Shown here: in pieces, positions 61,154 through 64,000 of the stretch | How positions within the stretch are numbered: the first letter of the stretch is position 1 | Layout: each line of letters starts with the position of its first letter | DNA from: Lentibacillus amyloliquefaciens | GTDB lineage: Bacteria; Bacillota; Bacilli; Bacillales; Amphibacillaceae | Assembly: GCF_001307805.1 (NCBI RefSeq) | Contig: NZ_CP013862.1 | Location: 1,612,001 to 1,676,000 of the forward strand | Length of the DNA: 64,000 nucleotides | Direction: 5' to 3' | Notes under the pieces: model-generated | Seen by the model: only the letters and a program-made list of their open reading frames with translations | What the model was told of the DNA's origin: nothing | Database searches by the model: none | Translations under genes and position numbers: made by a program

Positions 61154-61768
61154 ATGTATATTCCAAAGCACTTTGAAATCAAAGATGAAGAAGTGATTTA
61201 TGATATTATTGAGGAAAATAGCTTTGCTACACTATTTTCCCAACATCAGGGTCATCCGTATGCGACCCACCTTCCTTTGATTTTAGATAAAGACAAAAGA
61301 TATTTGTACGGCCATTTTGCAAAACCGAATAAGCAGTGGAAAGATATAGAGGAACAGGAGGTACTTGCCGTTTTTCAGGGACCGCATTGTTATATTTCGT
61401 CTTCCTGGTATGAAACAGATAAAGCCGTACCGACATGGAATTACGTATCTGCTCATGTATACGGAAAGGTTGATATCATAGACGGGGAAGAAATGATGGA
61501 TTCCCTTCATCAAATGGTGTTGAAATATGAAGATCCAAATAGTTCATATCAATGGGACCAATTGGATGCTCATTTTTTAGAAGGGCAGGCAAAAGGCATT
61601 GTTGGATTCAAAATCAAGATCGATAAAATCGAAGGAAAGGCAAAGTTGAGTCAAAATCATTCTGCTGAGCGATTAAAGCTTGTTATTTCACAAATTGAAC
61701 AATCCACAAGTGAGGATGAGAGGGAAATTGCATCTCATATGCAAACAATTCTTAGAAAGAAAGCTTGA
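61154..61768 (+). CDS. PaiB-like FMN-binding negative regulator family protein
   Basis: 204 residues. Start at the last Met of an MMMM run, 8 nt from [91 protein letters not shown] and [17 protein letters not shown] are the typical PaiB blocks, including FMN-binding segments. Bacillus PaiB affects sporulation and protease genes. It is divergent from, and probably controlled by, the MocR regulator. Confidence 0.9.
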   Translation: MYIPKHFEIKDEEVIYDIIEENSFATLFSQHQGHPYATHLPLILDKDKRYLYGHFAKPNKQWKDIEEQEVLAVFQGPHCYISSSWYETDKAVPTWNYVSAHVYGKVDIIDGEEMMDSLHQMVLKYEDPNSSYQWDQLDAHFLEGQAKGIVGFKIKIDKIEGKAKLSQNHSAERLKLVISQIEQSTSEDEREIASHMQTILRKKA

Positions 61769-61828
61769 AGCAAACAAAGCTCATGGATGACACATCATAA
61801 CAATAATCTTTGAAAGCGAGGAATATGT

Positions 61829-62956
61829 ATGCGTTTTGAAACAAAAGCCATTCACTCCGGACGGCAGGTTGACAAAACAACGAGCTCGGTCACCATGCCA
61901 ATCCATCTCTCTACGACATTCGAACGAGCTGCAGACGGCTCATATCCAAATGAATTTGTATATAGCCGTGAAAATAATCCTAATCGTCATGTCTTGGAAG
62001 ACTGCCTCACATCACTTGAGGATGGACATGATTCCGTCGCCTTCGCATCAGGGATGGCAGCCATCACATCATTAATCGAAGCGCTTCCTGCCGATAAACC
62101 GCGCCGGGTGATTATGCCAAGCGATATGTATTTTGGGATTCGTTCCCTTCTTTCAGATACGGATATCGGAACAAATTTCGATTTTGACATTGTAGACATG
62201 ACAAATCTCAATAATGTTGAGAAGGCGATAAATAGGGCACCAACCGGTCTGGTTTGGATTGAGACACCTTCTAATCCACTTCTGAAAGTTACTGATATTG
62301 AAGCAGTGGCACAGATAGCGCAAGAGGCCGGTGCGTATACCGTTGTTGACAATACGTGGGCCACTCCAGTTCTCCAGCGTCCGCTTAGGTATGGAGTTGA
62401 TTTCTCACTTCATGCTGTGACCAAATATATCGGTGGGCATAGTGATTTAATGATTGGTGCAGCTATCGCAAAATCCGATAGCCCTATGTTAGCCAATTTG
62501 AGGGCTTGGCAGCATGCAAAAGGTGCAGTGCCTTCTCCATTCGAATGCTGGCTTGCTTTGCGCGGCGTTCAATCGCTTGCCCAGCGTATGGCGACACACT
62601 GTTCAAATACCTCGGCAATTGCGGATTTTTTGGTACATCACCCAAGTATCGAAGCCGTTCATTATCCCGGTCTTGCTGAACATCCGGGACATCATATTGC
62701 AGCACGGCAAATGAGTTCATTCGGCGGTATGTTGTCCTTTCAGGTAAAAGGCGGCTGGGACGCGTCAATGGCTGTTGCTGCAAAGGTACAATTGTTTACC
62801 CGTGCTACAAGTCTGGGTGGAACGCACAGTTTCATTGAGCACCGTGCTTCAGTTGAAGGAAGCACAACGATGGCTCCATCTAACCTATTACGTGTATCGA
62901 TCGGGCTCGAACATGTGGATGACCTCAAAGAAGATTTATTACAGGCTCTGGAATAA
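61829..62956 (+). CDS. Cys/Met metabolism PLP enzyme (cystathionine synthase/lyase family)
   Basis: 375 residues. TKAIHSGRQVDKTTSSVTMPIHLSTTFE, YSRENNPNRHVLEDCLTSLEDG, VAFASGMAAITSL, VWIETPSNPLLKVTDIEA, VVDNTWATPVLQRPL, and the PLP lysine in HAVTKYIGGHSDLMIGA, followed by RGVQSLAQRM and the C-terminal SLGGTHSFIEHRA. Reaction may be cystathionine gamma-synthase, beta/gamma-lyase or methionine gamma-lyase; these cannot be separated with confidence. 60 nt after the PaiB-like gene, so possibly in its operon. Confidence 0.88.
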   Translation: MRFETKAIHSGRQVDKTTSSVTMPIHLSTTFERAADGSYPNEFVYSRENNPNRHVLEDCLTSLEDGHDSVAFASGMAAITSLIEALPADKPRRVIMPSDMYFGIRSLLSDTDIGTNFDFDIVDMTNLNNVEKAINRAPTGLVWIETPSNPLLKVTDIEAVAQIAQEAGAYTVVDNTWATPVLQRPLRYGVDFSLHAVTKYIGGHSDLMIGAAIAKSDSPMLANLRAWQHAKGAVPSPFECWLALRGVQSLAQRMATHCSNTSAIADFLVHHPSIEAVHYPGLAEHPGHHIAARQMSSFGGMLSFQVKGGWDASMAVAAKVQLFTRATSLGGTHSFIEHRASVEGSTTMAPSNLLRVSIGLEHVDDLKEDLLQALE

Positions 62957-62970
62957 GTAAAATGAAACGC

Positions 62971-63180
62971 CATTCAGAGGGGATAATTCTTTCTTATGCC
63001 TCTGAATGTTAGTTGAAGAAGTATTCCCTGACTTTTGGGATAAGGTCATATTTACGCCATTTCACATTAGACCATTTATCCAACATTATGGCCCTTATAT
63101 GCAATGTTGGCGCTGTTCCTTATTAGGGATAAGCGCCCTATTGTTGAAGATGCAAAGCCTTATTTTTAGTCTTTACAATG
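62971..63180. repeat. palindrome- and repeat-rich intergenic stretch
   Basis: CATTCAGAGG (62971-62980) pairs with CCTCTGAATG (62999-63008). Beyond it CCAACATT (63080-63087) pairs with AATGTTGG (63103-63110), and GGCGCT (63109-63114) pairs with AGCGCC (63132-63137) in GGGATAAGCGCCC. The words GCCC(T)TAT and CAATGTTGG recur about every 20-23 nt. No convincing gene. The first hairpin may end the PLP-enzyme transcript. Confidence 0.45.
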
Positions 63181-63185
63181 TTGGT

Positions 63186-63500
63186 CTATGAAATAAGTTT
63201 TAATCCAATTGCAGAACTTAATATCAGCGTTATAAAGAGCATTCTCTTCCAACTTTTTGACTCTCCAAAATAAAACATCCCAACTAAGGAACTGCCTACA
63301 ACACTAATCCCTGTCCAAATTGCATACCCTGTTCCCATCGTAATCGTTTGTAATGAATAACTTAGAAGACCAAGGGCTGATCCAAGCCCAAAAATTATTA
63401 AAACAACTGTTTGCCAATTTTGTTTTACAGACAATTGATTAATCATGGCAACAGCAAAAGTTTCGAACAGACCTGCTATAATTAAAATAAACCAAGCCAT
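63186..63500 (-). CDS. ykkD: SMR guanidinium exporter subunit (YkkD-like)
   Basis: 104 residues, four helices. AWFILIIAGLFETFAVAMINQL has the membrane Glu14-type residue of SMR pumps; TMGTGYAIWTGISVVGSSLVGMFYFGESKSWKRM is the family signature. Starts in the stop of the partner gene (TAATG). The two unequal subunits form a heterodimer. The guanidine-I riboswitch upstream identifies guanidinium as the likely substrate. Confidence 0.92.
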   Translation of the reverse strand: MAWFILIIAGLFETFAVAMINQLSVKQNWQTVVLIIFGLGSALGLLSYSLQTITMGTGYAIWTGISVVGSSLVGMFYFGESKSWKRMLFITLILSSAIGLKLIS

Positions 63501-63850
63501 TACGATCTGCCCCCTTCCTCAACCTCATCACTTTCATTATCTGTAACTAATTTCAAGCCAATAACTCCCGATAACAGGACTGCGATTAGAAAAATCTTCG
63601 CCCATCTGAATGGTTCTCCGAAGAATAAAATTTCTGCAATAACAGTACCACCTGCACCTAATCCAACAAAAACAGCGTAAACCGTTCCAGCGGGCAGTAC
63701 TTGTGCTACTGTTATCATTAAATAATTGCTCAATATAATCAGAATGGCTGTAGCAGTCCAAGTCCAAAAATCATATGCATGAGCTAATCCAATTACCCAA
63801 AAAACTTCTAAAAAGGCTGCAACAAATAATTTAATCCAGTTTTTATTCAT
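63500..63850 (-). CDS. ykkC: SMR guanidinium exporter subunit (YkkC-like)
   Basis: 116 residues, four helices plus an acidic tail (DNESDEVEEGG). KLFVAAFLEVFWVIGLAHAYDFW carries the essential Glu; LPAGTVYAVFVGLGAGGTVIAEILFFGEPFRWAK is the SMR core. First gene of the pair, GGAGG upstream, directly under the guanidine-I riboswitch. Confidence 0.93.
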   Translation of the reverse strand: MNKNWIKLFVAAFLEVFWVIGLAHAYDFWTWTATAILIILSNYLMITVAQVLPAGTVYAVFVGLGAGGTVIAEILFFGEPFRWAKIFLIAVLLSGVIGLKLVTDNESDEVEEGGRS

Positions 63851-63893
63851 CTGAAATTACCTCCATTTTTTAGTATGAACATAAACACAAAAT

Positions 63894-63935
63894 AAAAAAG
63901 CCTGAGAGAAACTGTTTAACAGTTATCTCCCAGGC
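63894..63935 (-). terminator. riboswitch-controlled terminator of ykkCD
   Basis: Minus strand: GCCTGGGAGA, AACTG loop arm CAGTT, TCTCTCAGGC then TTTTTT. The 5' arm GCCTGGGAGA is at the same time the 3' end of the guanidine-I aptamer, so ligand binding and terminator formation compete. Confidence 0.85.
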
Positions 63936-64000
63936 TTTTATCCTTCCGTGACACGTCTTGCGTGAGTTTTCTCTCGGACCAGACCAATAACATGCTTGCG
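63926..64000 (-). ncRNA. guanidine-I (ykkC) riboswitch, 5' part beyond the window
   Basis: On the minus strand: GGTCTGGTCCGAGAGA, then CACG...CGTG, ACGGAAGGATAAAAGCCTGGGAGA (shown in parts: ACGGAAGGATAAAAG and GCCTGGGAGA). These are the hallmark conserved words of the ykkC class I motif. The 5' strand of the first stem, with its conserved AGGGTTCCG, lies to the right of the window edge. It senses guanidinium and releases the overlapping terminator in front of the SMR pair. Confidence 0.92.

Noticed and set aside
63006..63191. 61-codon frame after the PLP enzyme
   Set aside because: It reads through the repeat-rich stretch and overlaps the ykkD stop region. Composition is not protein-like and no ribosome binding site is present.
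1..64000. Anti-phage defence island, prophage or integrative element
   Set aside because: No integrase, complete transposase, restriction-modification, toxin-antitoxin or phage structural gene could be recognised. The only tRNA has no attachment-site duplication that I could see.

Overview
The window is about 64 kb of chromosome from a halotolerant or halophilic, endospore-forming Bacillaceae, of the Virgibacillus/Lentibacillus/Oceanobacillus kind. This is inferred from gene content: a complete ectoine operon (ectABC), a gerA-type germination operon, CotY/CotZ- and CotO-like coat genes, a B. subtilis-like yjcH-yjcG-yjcF run, RodA-PrpE, AGGAGG ribosome binding sites with frequent TTG/GTG starts, acidic or low-complexity secreted linkers, and moderate GC. 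No rRNA, prophage, CRISPR array, complete IS or plasmid backbone was seen. There is one tRNA (Val-GAC).

Layout. 0-6 kb: the start of a DUF2254-like gene (cut by the window edge), a small membrane protein, an M20 amidohydrolase, a small exporter divergent from a TetR regulator, an NAD-binding epimerase-like protein and a UbiB/ABC1 kinase. 6-10.4 kb: sbcD-sbcC, with a c-di-GMP-I (GEMM)-like aptamer sequence just 3' of sbcC. 10.7-15 kb: gerA-gerB-gerC plus a small membrane protein. 15-18.7 kb: a GntR / ABC ATPase / permease operon that keeps a C-terminal scrap of a deleted permease. 18.8-26.6 kb: a sodium-solute symporter with its small partner, NiaR, MetA (a homoserine O-acetyltransferase judging by Glu111), a GNAT, a luciferase-like oxidoreductase, a membrane protein and an MBL hydrolase. 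26.8-29.2 kb: ectA-ectB-ectC. 29.4-31.9 kb: a polar amino-acid ABC importer. 32-36.6 kb: a WYL-like small protein, a quinone oxidoreductase, HMG-CoA synthase (mvaS) and a class II deacetylase.

36.8-43.5 kb is the main accessory locus, a LysR-divergent aromatic catabolic operon: Rieske dioxygenase alpha and beta subunits, a YumC-type flavoprotein reductase, an extradiol (VOC) dioxygenase, an ACMSD-like amidohydrolase and a 7Fe/8Fe-type ferredoxin. It has no cis-dihydrodiol dehydrogenase and an unusual electron-transfer set. 43.6-52.5 kb: tRNA-Val, two DUF421 proteins, a heterodimeric ABC exporter, yjcH-yjcG-yjcF and coat genes. 52.5-55.5 kb: a class II HMG-CoA reductase in an operon with a TctA-like permease, preceded by an exact match to the CcpA cre consensus, which points to carbon-source control. 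55.7-64 kb: mgtE, rodA, prpE, a MocR regulator divergent from a PaiB-like protein, a Cys/Met-metabolism PLP enzyme, and a guanidine-I riboswitch (cut by the right edge) with its terminator controlling a two-gene SMR guanidinium exporter.

The intergenic DNA is rich in repeats. A two-hairpin composite element with conserved boundary words but changing stems occurs three times (about 1.9, 26.6 and 59.4 kb). A MITE-like palindromic family occurs four times (20.6-21.0 kb as an inverted pair, 34.0 kb, and 38.2 kb inside the aromatic operon). There are also degenerate tandem arrays of period about 21 nt, the clearest being seven exact-period units at 32.4-32.6 kb. These, the cre-linked mvaA operon, the unusual dioxygenase operon and the GEMM-like element beside sbcC are the most promising items for follow-up.
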